64,000 bases of DNA from Paenibacillus hemerocallicola (GTDB lineage: Bacteria; Bacillota; Bacilli; Paenibacillales; NBRC-103111). The stretch lies in assembly GCF_006265175.1 (NCBI RefSeq), contig NZ_VDCQ01000057.1:1-64000 (forward strand), in the 5' to 3' direction. A program made the translations under genes and the position numbers. The notes below the pieces were generated by a model. That model ran no database searches, was not told the origin of the DNA, and was given only the letters and a program-made list of their open reading frames with translations. The first letter of the stretch is position 1. Every line of letters begins with the position of its first letter. Below, one piece after another: positions 57,237 to 64,000 of the stretch.

Positions 57237-58376
57237 TCAGTTCATGACCGGTTTATCCTTGCCGATAATGTATACCTTGTAGCCGCGCTTCAAGCCGAAG
57301 CGTTTCGCATAAGAGGGGTTCTCGAAATAAACGTCAATCATGTTTCCTTTGACGCCGCTGCCGGTATCTTCCGCACGTCGCAGACCGATCCCTTCGATGT
57401 ACACCCACCAGCCGATCGGAATGACCTTCGGATCGACCGCGATCGTACGCCCTTCGCTTACTCTGGCTCCGGAGGACGTAATCCCGTATTGCGGGTGATC
57501 GCTAGATTTGCCCGTGGAAGCCGCATCGATGGAGTATGCCGTTAACGAGACGTTATTCAAAATTTGCTTGTAGGCGAACTTGACGTCGTCCTTCGTTACC
57601 TCGTCGATATCCGGGGAAGCCGCCGACAAGACGACAACCGGATTTTTCGTGCCGAGAGCGACGACGCGGTTGACGCTTTCCTGCTCGACCTTCAGATCGA
57701 CCACATTCTCGGCCACAAGCTGACCATCCTCGAACACTTTCTCGATTTTTTTCGCCAGAACGCCTTCCTTGCCTTCGGCGACGATCTGCTCCTTGCCCTT
57801 GAGCAAGTTCGGATCGTTCTGCTTCACCGTATCGAACGGAATCGTTTCCGTCTGATCTTCCAGCTGCTTCTCTACCCGTACGATTTGAATCGGCGTGTAG
57901 GCCACGACCGCTTCCGTGGGCGCAGGAGACAGTTTATCCAATTCCCCGAGCTCTACTTTCAAATCCTGAAGCGCTTCCGCAATCGTATTGGCTACCGTGT
58001 ACCGGGTCTCCGTCTTGCCATCCGCCGTTACTTGAACGGGAATCGCATGTTGGATGGCGAATGTGTCGCCGTGCTTTATCTTAGTATCGAGTCCCGTCGA
58101 CACCCTGTCGTGCTCGCTAACGGAAACTTGCTGCTCCTCGAGAAGAGCGGATAACGTGGACTGCTTCGTCTGGATCTGTTTTTCTTCCCCATTGACGACG
58201 AGCGCCACTTTTTTTATTGACGTCCCATGTAAAAGCAATACAAACATAACTGTCATTACGATCGAAAACAAAGCGCCTATTGAGATCAAACGCAAGTTTT
58301 CATGCTTCCATCGCATTGCGAAAGACATGCTGGATGATCGTTTTACATGGGTTTCTCCTGTTGGAATAACGCCCAC
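57237..58376 (-). CDS. yabE: YabE: cell-wall-binding protein with DUF348, G5 and 3D domains
   Basis: 379-residue surface protein likely acting on peptidoglycan. The start is GTG (58374-58376) with AAGGAGG at 9 nt. One membrane anchor (about 28-50) is followed by DUF348 repeats (VNGEEKQIQTKQSTLSALLEE and two more), a G5 domain (about 205-265) and a C-terminal 3D/RpfB-like double-psi barrel with VDPKVIPIG and EDTGSGVKGNMIDVYF. The 3D aspartates are intact, as in Sps/MltA-like lytic enzymes. The gene sits behind a c-di-AMP riboswitch, which links cell-wall turnover to c-di-AMP. Confidence 0.93.
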   Translation of the reverse strand: MGVIPTGETHVKRSSSMSFAMRWKHENLRLISIGALFSIVMTVMFVLLLHGTSIKKVALVVNGEEKQIQTKQSTLSALLEEQQVSVSEHDRVSTGLDTKIKHGDTFAIQHAIPVQVTADGKTETRYTVANTIAEALQDLKVELGELDKLSPAPTEAVVAYTPIQIVRVEKQLEDQTETIPFDTVKQNDPNLLKGKEQIVAEGKEGVLAKKIEKVFEDGQLVAENVVDLKVEQESVNRVVALGTKNPVVVLSAASPDIDEVTKDDVKFAYKQILNNVSLTAYSIDAASTGKSSDHPQYGITSSGARVSEGRTIAVDPKVIPIGWWVYIEGIGLRRAEDTGSGVKGNMIDVYFENPSYAKRFGLKRGYKVYIIGKDKPVMN

Positions 58377-58563
58377 TTCTGCGGTCCTCCTTCATCAGTT
58401 CTCGCCGTCGAGTGTTACGCATGACTTTGATTGACGCGACCTGGTTTAGTTTTGATGATTCGTGCTTTGTGCCATCGGCTGCAGCATGTTTGGGCTATAA
58501 ATATGACGGCGGCTGTCCAAGTAGTCCGTTCAAGAATTATTTTCGAAAAATTCAAAAAATTCG

Positions 58564-58602
58564 AAAATAAAAGCCGCTATGAAGAGGTACTCTTCTCGCG
58601 GC
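58564..58602 (-). terminator. Riboswitch expression platform terminator
   Basis: GCCGC/GCGGC outer stem (58598-58602 with 58573-58577) and inner GAAGAG/CTCTTC, then TTTTATTTT on the minus strand. It lies between the aptamer and yabE, so ligand binding would reduce yabE transcription. Confidence 0.75.
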
Positions 58603-58663
58603 GTGTAATTCAATGCTCATCCCAGTTAAAGGCGGCATTCATGCCCGACAATCGTGCCTCTCT

Positions 58664-58804
58664 CTTCACGCTTACGAGGTTAGCTGACGGGTTCGGACGC
58701 GAGAGTCGCCCTATTTGCGCTTAGCCGCTCCGACGGCATGTCGCAAAATTCACCCCATGAACTTGGTTCCCCCGTTTCCCTTTTTGGAAACTCAGCGATA
58801 GTAA
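58664..58804 (-). ncRNA. c-di-AMP riboswitch (ydaO/yuaA type)
   Basis: The minus strand carries the conserved ydaO blocks in order: CGCTGAG at the 5' end, AAACGGGGGAACCA, GGGGTGAAT, AGGGCGACTCT, then CCGAACCCGTCAGCTAACC and CTCGTAAGCG closing the first helix. Spacing and order match the family. A terminator follows about 60 nt downstream and yabE begins about 190 nt after that. The class is known to sense c-di-AMP and switch genes off. Confidence 0.85.
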
Positions 58805-58843
58805 GTCGATGGCGGTATGCAGTTTCGAATCATTATGATCGTA

Positions 58844-58872
58844 ATATTAAAGCCTTATGAAAAACCTGTAAA
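58844..58872 (-). promoter_or_regulatory. Promoter of the riboswitch-yabE transcript
   Basis: TTTACA (58867-58872), 17-bp spacer, TAATAT (58844-58849), about 35 nt upstream of the aptamer. Confidence 0.65.
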
Positions 58873-59041
58873 GAGGGTGAAAAGCCGGTATTTTATCGAA
58901 AACCCGAAAAATGTGTGATATTTCACTTTTTTTATGCAACAAATCGCTGTTTTTCTTCGTCTAAACCTTCTATGGCTTACTCTACGTATACGTTTTGTTA
59001 AAATCATCCACCCGAAGATGCGATTTTTCGGGTAAAAATGG

Positions 59042-59047
59042 TATGAT
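59042..59047 (+). promoter_or_regulatory. Extended -10 promoter of the ecsAB-like operon
   Basis: TGGTATGAT: a TGn-extended -10 (TATGAT at 59042-59047) with no strong -35. The ribosome site GGAGG lies about 25 nt downstream. Confidence 0.45.
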
Positions 59048-59082
59048 GGACAGGAAACGGGAACGTAAACTGGAGGAAAAAA

Positions 59083-59829
59083 ATGGATCCTGTACTGGAA
59101 ATCAAGGAGCTGTCCGGGGGCTATATTTGGAACCGCCCGGTCATTCGCGAGCTCGATTTTTCGATTCATCCGGGAGAAATGGTCGGGTTGATCGGTCTGA
59201 ACGGAGCTGGAAAAAGTACGACAATTAAACACATACTGGGATTACTGGCACCCCAGACCGGCTCCGTACGCGTAATGGGGCTCGAAAGGGGCGACGATAC
59301 CGGTCGGTATCGCGGCTCGTTCGCCTATGTCCCCGAAGCTCCCGAACTATACGAGGAATTGACGATTCGCGAGCACCTTCGCATGACCGCCATGGCGTAC
59401 GGGCTCGATTCCGCCGCATTCGAACGCCGGACCGTCACCCTGGCCGATCAGTTCGACATGACCGACAAGCTTGACTCGTTTCCGCAGACGTTGTCGAAAG
59501 GCATGCGGCAAAAAGTGATGATCATGAACGCTTTTCTTGTCGAACCGCCGCTGTACGTCATCGACGAACCGTTCCTCGGACTCGATCCGCTAGGCATCCG
59601 ATCGCTCCTGGACCTGATGGTGGAGCGTAAAAAAAGCGGTGCGGCTTTTCTGATCAGCTCCCACATTTTGTCGACGCTCGAAACGTATTGCGACCGGTTT
59701 ATCGTCCTGCACCGGGGTCGAATCGCGGCAAAAGGCACCCTTCAGCAGCTGCGGTCATCGGCCGGCGGAGCTCCGGAAAAGACGCTCGACGATCTGTTCT
59801 ATACGATCGTGAAAGGCGGCGCGACATGA
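59083..59829 (+). CDS. ecsA: ABC transporter ATP-binding protein, EcsA-like
   Basis: 248 residues. Walker A GLNGAGKS (38-45), signature LSKGMRQK, Walker B YVIDEPFLGLDP and the H-loop SSHILST are all present. EcsA-type exporters in bacilli affect secretion, competence and intramembrane proteolysis by RasP. The ATG follows TGGAGGAAAAAA. Translationally coupled with the next gene (ATGA overlap). Gene name is by similarity and pairing. Confidence 0.85.
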   Translation: MDPVLEIKELSGGYIWNRPVIRELDFSIHPGEMVGLIGLNGAGKSTTIKHILGLLAPQTGSVRVMGLERGDDTGRYRGSFAYVPEAPELYEELTIREHLRMTAMAYGLDSAAFERRTVTLADQFDMTDKLDSFPQTLSKGMRQKVMIMNAFLVEPPLYVIDEPFLGLDPLGIRSLLDLMVERKKSGAAFLISSHILSTLETYCDRFIVLHRGRIAAKGTLQQLRSSAGGAPEKTLDDLFYTIVKGGAT

Positions 59830-61022
59830 ATCCGGCTGCGCAGTTATGGAAGGAGCGTCTATCGGCGCACATGAGGACGGTTTCGCGTTATACCGTATAT
59901 GCCGGACAGAGCGGATTTTTCCTGTTTTTGCTCGCCGTGTTTATCGGTTCCTCGTACATGTACGGCAAATTGCTTGCCCGACTGCCGGATACGTTCCCTC
60001 ATATGCTGGTTATCACCTGCTGGCTGCTTCCTTTCTTGGCGATCAGTCCGATCCGCACGCTGCTTCGCGAAGCGGATCTCGTATTCCTGCTCCCCATGGA
60101 AGCGAAGATGGGAACCTATTTCCGGCGAGCCGTGGCTTACAGCTTCGCCACCCAAGCATTCGTCACCGTTTTTGCCGTCTCCTCGAGCATGCCGATATAC
60201 CGGCACGGCTTTCCGGACGATGCCGAACCCTACTTTTCGGTGCTCCTGCTCGCTCTCGCGCTGAAATTCGCGAACCTGCTCGGCGCATGGACGGAGGGCA
60301 CATTTGTCCGCGCCGGTCACCGCGCCTTGTTCCGCTTCACGCGGTGGGTAGCCAATGCCGCGATCGTGTACGTGCTGTACCGGTTCGGAGGCTTGCCCGC
60401 TTCCCTCCTTCTGCTCGCCGCATTCGCCGCGCTGAGCGTGTGGGCCCGTATGTCGCGAAGAGTGCCGGTTAATTGGCCATACTTGCGGAGCAAGGAGTCG
60501 AGTCACAATACGACGATGCTGCTATTTTTCAACTGGTTCGTCGATGTGCCGGAATTGCCGAATCGCGTTAAACCGCGCAAAGCTTTGTCTCTTTTGGCGA
60601 ATCTGGTCCAATTCCGCAAGGAAAACGCCTTTCGTTTTTTGTATGCCTTGACTTTGCTGAGGTCGGAGCTGTTCGGCATCGTTCTGCGGTTGACGCTTGT
60701 AGCATTGGCGATACTGCTCGTCGTCCGCAGCCCGCTCCTGTTCGCGGTCGTTTATGCGCTTTTTCAGATGATCACGAATGTGCAGCTGTCGGCTCTGGGC
60801 CGGTTTCACCGGCATTCCGTCTGGCCTGCCTTGTATCCTATACCGGCTTCGCTGCGCCAGGTATCGGCCGCCCGAATCGCTTTTATCGCCCAGCTCGTCC
60901 AGATCGTGCTGCTTGCGCTGCCGATGTTCCGGCCGGCAGTATTCTCGCCGTGGCTGCTCGCACTTCCGCCGCTCGGCTTGGCGCTTGCTTATGCGTTTCG
61001 TTCTCGGGTCAAAGCAGTTTAG
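59826..61022 (+). CDS. ecsB: ABC transporter permease, EcsB-like
   Basis: 398 residues from the ATG at 59826, inside the ecsA stop. About eight hydrophobic segments, EcsB-type topology with a long basic cytoplasmic loop in the middle (about 205-250, containing NWFVDVPELPNRVKPRK, a conserved EcsB stretch). Forms the membrane half of the EcsA-like exporter. Substrate unknown. Confidence 0.82.
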   Translation: MNPAAQLWKERLSAHMRTVSRYTVYAGQSGFFLFLLAVFIGSSYMYGKLLARLPDTFPHMLVITCWLLPFLAISPIRTLLREADLVFLLPMEAKMGTYFRRAVAYSFATQAFVTVFAVSSSMPIYRHGFPDDAEPYFSVLLLALALKFANLLGAWTEGTFVRAGHRALFRFTRWVANAAIVYVLYRFGGLPASLLLLAAFAALSVWARMSRRVPVNWPYLRSKESSHNTTMLLFFNWFVDVPELPNRVKPRKALSLLANLVQFRKENAFRFLYALTLLRSELFGIVLRLTLVALAILLVVRSPLLFAVVYALFQMITNVQLSALGRFHRHSVWPALYPIPASLRQVSAARIAFIAQLVQIVLLALPMFRPAVFSPWLLALPPLGLALAYAFRSRVKAV

Positions 61023-61032
61023 CCGCATACTT

Positions 61033-61108
61033 TTGTCGATAAAGTCTGCAAAAAAGGGGAAGCGGAAAAGGAGAGGGATTATCTCTATTTTCTTGACTTT
61101 ATCGACAA
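61033..61108. repeat. Perfect 14-bp inverted repeat with 48-nt spacer
   Basis: TTGTCGATAAAGTC (61033-61046) and its exact complement (61095-61108) flank a purine-rich spacer between ecsB and tatD. No T run follows. Confidence 0.85.
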
Positions 61109-61112
61109 CTTA

Positions 61113-61172
61113 AAAATCCCCGTTTCGTTCCCGGAATCGTTACTTGCGCGACCGGGAGCGAGCGGGGATTTT
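61113..61172. terminator. Bidirectional terminator between ecsB and tatD
   Basis: Perfect 10-bp stem AAAATCCCCG/CGGGGATTTT (61113-61122 / 61163-61172) with an inner CCCGG/CCGGG helix. A/T-rich flanks provide T residues on both strands for the convergent genes. Confidence 0.75.
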
Positions 61173-61200
61173 AAAATTTCGTTAAAATTTTCAAAAAATT

Positions 61201-61974
61201 TTAGCGCAAAGGCAGCCTGAAAAGCCGCGTCGCGTTATCCGACGTCACGCCGGCGATTTCCTCGAAAGAAACGCCTTTGATTTCCGCCGCGGCCTCGGCT
61301 ACGAGCCGAACATAGCTTGTCTCGTTTCGTTTGCCGCGATAGGGGTGCGGAGTCAAATACGGAGCATCCGTCTCGATCAGCAGCCGGTCCATCGGCACTT
61401 GCGCCAAAACCTCCTTCGGCTGTTTGGCGTTCTTAAACGTTACCGGGCCGCCGAAGGAAATGTAGAAGTTCATGTCCAAACACAGCTTGGCCGTCTCCCA
61501 GCTTCCCGAGTAGCAATGCATCACGCCGCCGACATCCTCGGCCTTCTCTTCCCGGAGCAGCTGCACGACATCGTGATGCGCATCGCGGTTATGGATGGCG
61601 ATCGGCATCCCGAGCTTGCGCGCCAGCCGGATTTGTTCGCGGAATACCCGGTGCTGCACGTCTTTCGGGGAGGTGTCCCAATAATAGTCAAGACCGATTT
61701 CCCCTATCGCCACAACCTTCTCCTTCGCGCACAGCTCCTCTATCCAATCGAGGTCGTCGGCCTCCATGTTGACGGCATCCTGAGGATGCCATCCGACCGC
61801 CGAATAAATAAAATCGTACTTCTCGGTCAATTCGATCGAAGTCGGAATCGTTTCCCGGTTGAAGCCGATGTTGATAATCCGGCTCACTCCGTTTTCCAGC
61901 GCTCGTGCGATCACCTCGTCCCGGTCTTCGTCAAACTGAGGCGCGTTCAAATGCGTATGCGTATCCGTAAGCAA
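61201..61974 (-). CDS. tatD: TatD-family metal-dependent DNase
   Basis: 257 residues from the TTG at 61972-61974 (GGGGAG 9 nt upstream), giving the family start MLTDTHTHLN with metal ligands H6 and H8. GEIGLDYYWD carries the bridging glutamate; HNRDAHHDV, HCYSG and ETDAPYL provide the other ligands. Acts as 3'-5' exonuclease/DNase in relatives. Sits next to yabE as yabD does in B. subtilis; metS, normally beside it, is not seen here. Confidence 0.92.
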   Translation of the reverse strand: MLTDTHTHLNAPQFDEDRDEVIARALENGVSRIINIGFNRETIPTSIELTEKYDFIYSAVGWHPQDAVNMEADDLDWIEELCAKEKVVAIGEIGLDYYWDTSPKDVQHRVFREQIRLARKLGMPIAIHNRDAHHDVVQLLREEKAEDVGGVMHCYSGSWETAKLCLDMNFYISFGGPVTFKNAKQPKEVLAQVPMDRLLIETDAPYLTPHPYRGKRNETSYVRLVAEAAAEIKGVSFEEIAGVTSDNATRLFRLPLR

Positions 61975-62096
61975 TAGCTTTCTCTCCCCACAAAGTGCAG
62001 TAATGGTTTCAGGCTTATTCCGGTACTTTGCGGAGTCCCGTAGCCGTACCCGCAAAGCTGCGAATTTCTTCGCCGCTTCTACCTATCTCCCGCATA

Positions 62097-63386
62097 TTAC
62101 CCGTCCAGTCCCAAAGTTCGCAGCAAGGCGGGCGAAAGGCACTGCTCCGCATGGCTCAGAAGCTCGGCCGGAAAATAAATATGATGCTTGCCCCCATGTA
62201 TGCCGCCGATCGACCGGATAATATCCGACTTGCGGGAAATTTCCACAAGCTCGTGCTTACCGTCAAGCAGCCATATCGGCAAGCTTTCCTCTTCATTGCC
62301 GGCACGGTATACATCATAGGGGAGCTCGGTCAAATAATCGATCTCCAAGTAATAGTCCGGGTCGATTCCGCATGCACGCATTCCTTGCCGAAGCTCGCTT
62401 TCCAGCATACCGTCGATTTCGTCCACAGCTGCATATTTAAACAGCCTTCTGTTCAAAAAACGCGAGCATAGATCGGACAAGATACCATCCTTCTCCTTGC
62501 TCCATTGCATGATCGTCATCTGGACGTAAGATTCGTCCAGCATCAAGTAATCTTCCGTCGTCATCTTGTTTTCGAGCAAGCCGACGAGCGGACCCATCAG
62601 GAACTGATATTCGTGCTTATCCTCATAAAGCCGCTTCGCTCTCTCGAATACTTTACGGAGTATAATTTCCGAGCTGCGGGTGACGGGATGAAAATATACT
62701 TGCCAGTACATCTGGTAGCGGGACATCAAGTAGTCTTCGACCGCATGCATGCCGCTTTCCTTAACGACAATATGGCCCTTGTGCGGACGGATGACCCGCA
62801 AAATCCGTTCCAGATCGAACGTGCCGTAATGGACGCCCGTGTAATACGCGTCACGAAGCAAGTAATCCATCCGGTCCGCGTCCAGTTGGCTCGAGATTAA
62901 GCCGACGACGATTTCTTTGCCGTACGATTTGCATATGACATCGGATACTTTCTTGGGCAACTCCGGGTCGGCTTCGGTCAGTACGCGATTCACCTCGGTG
63001 TCTCCCAACACGAGCTTGCACGTCCATTCCTCATGATCGGTTCCGAACACGCTTTCCACCGAGTGCGAGAAGGGACCGTGCCCGATATCGTGGAGAAGCG
63101 CCGAGCACAGGCACAGGAGCCTTTCCTCTTTCGGCCAGTCGGCGTAGCCGTTCCGCTCGAATTGCGAAATGATACGGCGGGCCACTTCATATACGCCGAG
63201 CGAATGGGAAAACCGGCTGTGCTCGGCGCCGTGAAAGGTCATGAAGGAAGTTCCCAGCTGCCGGACCCGGCGAAGCCGTTGGAATTCCTTCGTATTGATC
63301 AAATTCCAGATCGTTTCGTCCTGCACGTAAATGTATTTATGTACGGGATCCTTGAACACCTTTTCTTCCATCAGCTGTCTCGTCAT
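62097..63386 (-). CDS. HD-domain phosphohydrolase (YwfO-like, dNTPase family)
   Basis: 429 residues from the ATG at 63384-63386 (GGGAG at 8 nt). The N-terminal part DPVHKYIYVQDE is followed by HSRFSHSLGVYEVARRI and the HD pair in LLHDIGHGPFSHS, then LDADRMDYLLRDA. This is the layout of the SAMHD1/dGTPase-like YwfO family. The probable substrate is dNTP, regulated by nucleotides, by family. Preceded by three Spo0A boxes and divergent from abrB. The open frame extends 117 nt upstream without support. Confidence 0.9.
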   Translation of the reverse strand: MTRQLMEEKVFKDPVHKYIYVQDETIWNLINTKEFQRLRRVRQLGTSFMTFHGAEHSRFSHSLGVYEVARRIISQFERNGYADWPKEERLLCLCSALLHDIGHGPFSHSVESVFGTDHEEWTCKLVLGDTEVNRVLTEADPELPKKVSDVICKSYGKEIVVGLISSQLDADRMDYLLRDAYYTGVHYGTFDLERILRVIRPHKGHIVVKESGMHAVEDYLMSRYQMYWQVYFHPVTRSSEIILRKVFERAKRLYEDKHEYQFLMGPLVGLLENKMTTEDYLMLDESYVQMTIMQWSKEKDGILSDLCSRFLNRRLFKYAAVDEIDGMLESELRQGMRACGIDPDYYLEIDYLTELPYDVYRAGNEEESLPIWLLDGKHELVEISRKSDIIRSIGGIHGGKHHIYFPAELLSHAEQCLSPALLRTLGLDG

Positions 63387-63456
63387 CTCCCACACTCCCG
63401 AACCGTAAAAAGGTTGCTGCGAAGCCTTGTCCGACGTCGCGTTTTCTTTTCTTTCT

Positions 63457-63464
63457 AGTATATA
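63457..63464 (-). promoter_or_regulatory. Candidate promoter of the HD-domain gene
   Basis: The minus strand reads TTGGTATATACT; the extended -10 TGGTATATA or TATACT (63457-63464) lies about 75 nt before the start. No good -35 is present, compatible with an activator-dependent promoter. Confidence 0.4.
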
Positions 63465-63506
63465 CCAAGAGCCGGAAAACAGCCTCATCAATCTCGGCAA
63501 CATTCA

Positions 63507-63566
63507 TTCGACAAAAACGATTTTTACGCCGTCGATGTTCGACATAAAAACATGGATAATGTCGAA
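63507..63566 (-). promoter_or_regulatory. Three perfect Spo0A boxes upstream of the HD-domain gene
   Basis: TTCGACA (63507-63513), TTCGACA (63538-63544) and TGTCGAA (63560-63566) are exact 0A boxes (TGTCGAA or its complement). They lie about 45-110 bp upstream of the HD-gene -10. Confidence 0.6.
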
Positions 63567-63747
63567 AAATATTCTTTTTTCGCTTCCAAATCACGGGAGA
63601 CTCTAGCCTATTATTCAGCTTCATAATGTGATATTATGTAGACAGCATTAACACGAACTTATCCAAGAACCCGCTAGCATCAACTCTTCCGACGTCTGAA
63701 CCAAAAATTGACGCGCGCGAAACAACATCCAAACGCCTGAAATCCGG

Positions 63748-63808
63748 TTGACTATTATGGGAATGGTTGGTATGATGATAGACGAAAACAATGTCGAATA
63801 ATGACGAA
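63748..63808 (+). promoter_or_regulatory. abrB promoter with two tandem Spo0A boxes
   Basis: Sigma-A promoter TTGACT (63748-63753), 17-bp spacer, TATGAT (63771-63776). Downstream, TGTCGAA (63792-63798) and TGACGAA (63802-63808) are spaced 10 bp, the same tandem arrangement known at the B. subtilis abrB promoter, where Spo0A-P represses. Confidence 0.85.
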
Positions 63809-63830
63809 ATAATCGAGAGGAGAACAACAC

Positions 63831-64000
63831 ATGATGAAATCCACTGGTATTGTCCGAAAAGTAGACGAACTCGGGCGTGTCGTGATTCCGATAGAACTTC
63901 GCCGTACACTTGGAATCGGGGAAAAGGACGCTTTGGAAATTTACGTTGACGGAGAGCGGATCATGCTCAAGAAATACGAGCCCGCTTGTATCTTCACGGG
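63831..64000 (+). CDS. abrB: Transition-state regulator AbrB (5' part, runs off the window)
   Basis: The first 56 codons are present; the end lies beyond the right edge. MKSTGIVRKVDELGRVVIPI, then ELRRTLGIGEKDALEIYVDGE and KKYEP are the AbrB DNA-binding swapped hairpin. Two adjacent ATGs (63831 and 63834) follow GAGGAG; either may be used. AbrB represses post-exponential genes (including spoVG in B. subtilis) and is itself repressed by Spo0A-P, fitting its promoter here. Confidence 0.95.
   Translation, partial: MMKSTGIVRKVDELGRVVIPIELRRTLGIGEKDALEIYVDGERIMLKKYEPACIFT

Noticed and set aside
58855-59232. 125-codon minus-strand frame at the ecsA start
   Set aside because: Lies opposite ecsA and its promoter, without a ribosome site or known motif.
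62026-62057. Hairpin CTTTGCGG/CCGCAAAG between the HD gene and tatD as a terminator
   Set aside because: 8-bp inverted repeat without a T run on either strand; too weak to call.

Overview
The window is a stretch of chromosome from an endospore-forming Firmicute. Protein wording, gene content and a visibly GC-rich composition best fit Paenibacillus or a close relative; genus is an inference. Nearly everything lies on the minus strand. From right to left it follows the conserved Bacillus subtilis order abrB - tatD - yabE - rnmV - rsmA - yabG - veg - sspF - ispE - purR - ridA - spoVG - glmU - rplY - pth - fin - mfd - spoVT - yabM - yabN - rqcP - yabP - yabQ - divIC - yabR - tRNA-Met - spoIIE - yabS - yabT - tilS - hpt - ftsH - coaX - hslO - yacD - cysK - pab/fol - yazB - dusB - greA/lysS - rrn. 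There are no insertion sequences, prophage genes or CRISPR arrays.

Layout: 1-350 is the promoter and leader of an rRNA operon leaving the left edge. 355-3,674 holds lysS, greA and dusB. 3,676-8,796 is a compact folate operon (pabB-pabA-pabC-folP-folB-folK) followed by yazB and dusB. 9,014-12,767 holds cysK, a PrsA/YacD-like foldase, hslO and coaX. 12,764-16,250 is the NAD de novo operon nadA-nadB-nadC, inserted between ftsH and coaX compared with B. subtilis. 16,510-23,363 is an accessory efflux operon: a GbsR/MarR-type regulator, an RND pump, a lipoprotein adaptor and a secreted protein of unknown function. 23,561-29,368 is ftsH, hpt, tilS, yabT and yabS. 29,534-32,960 is an unusual three-gene module: a membrane-bound CheA-like kinase, a CheX-like protein and a CheY-like receiver, next to spoIIE. 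33,119-44,001 carries spoIIE, tRNA-Met and the sporulation/cell-division/ribosome-rescue cluster, with an HU gene and a prsA added. 43,988-58,376 holds mfd, fin, pth, rplY, glmU, spoVG, ridA, purR, ispE, sspF, veg, yabG, rsmA, rnmV and yabE. 59,083-61,022 is an EcsAB-like ABC exporter on the plus strand. The right end holds tatD, an HD-domain phosphohydrolase and the first codons of abrB.

The regulatory DNA is readable. I could place candidate promoters for sigma-A, Spo0A-activated sigma-A (spoIIE), sigma-H (spoVG), sigma-G (spoVT, sspF, possibly fin), sigma-K (yabG) and a sigma-B-like site (rplY). I also see a c-di-AMP (ydaO-type) riboswitch with terminator ahead of yabE, five perfect Spo0A boxes between the HD-domain gene and abrB, a palindromic operator in front of the efflux regulator, and a direct-repeat operator on the nad promoter. 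All coordinates and motifs were read by eye; no alignment or folding program was run.
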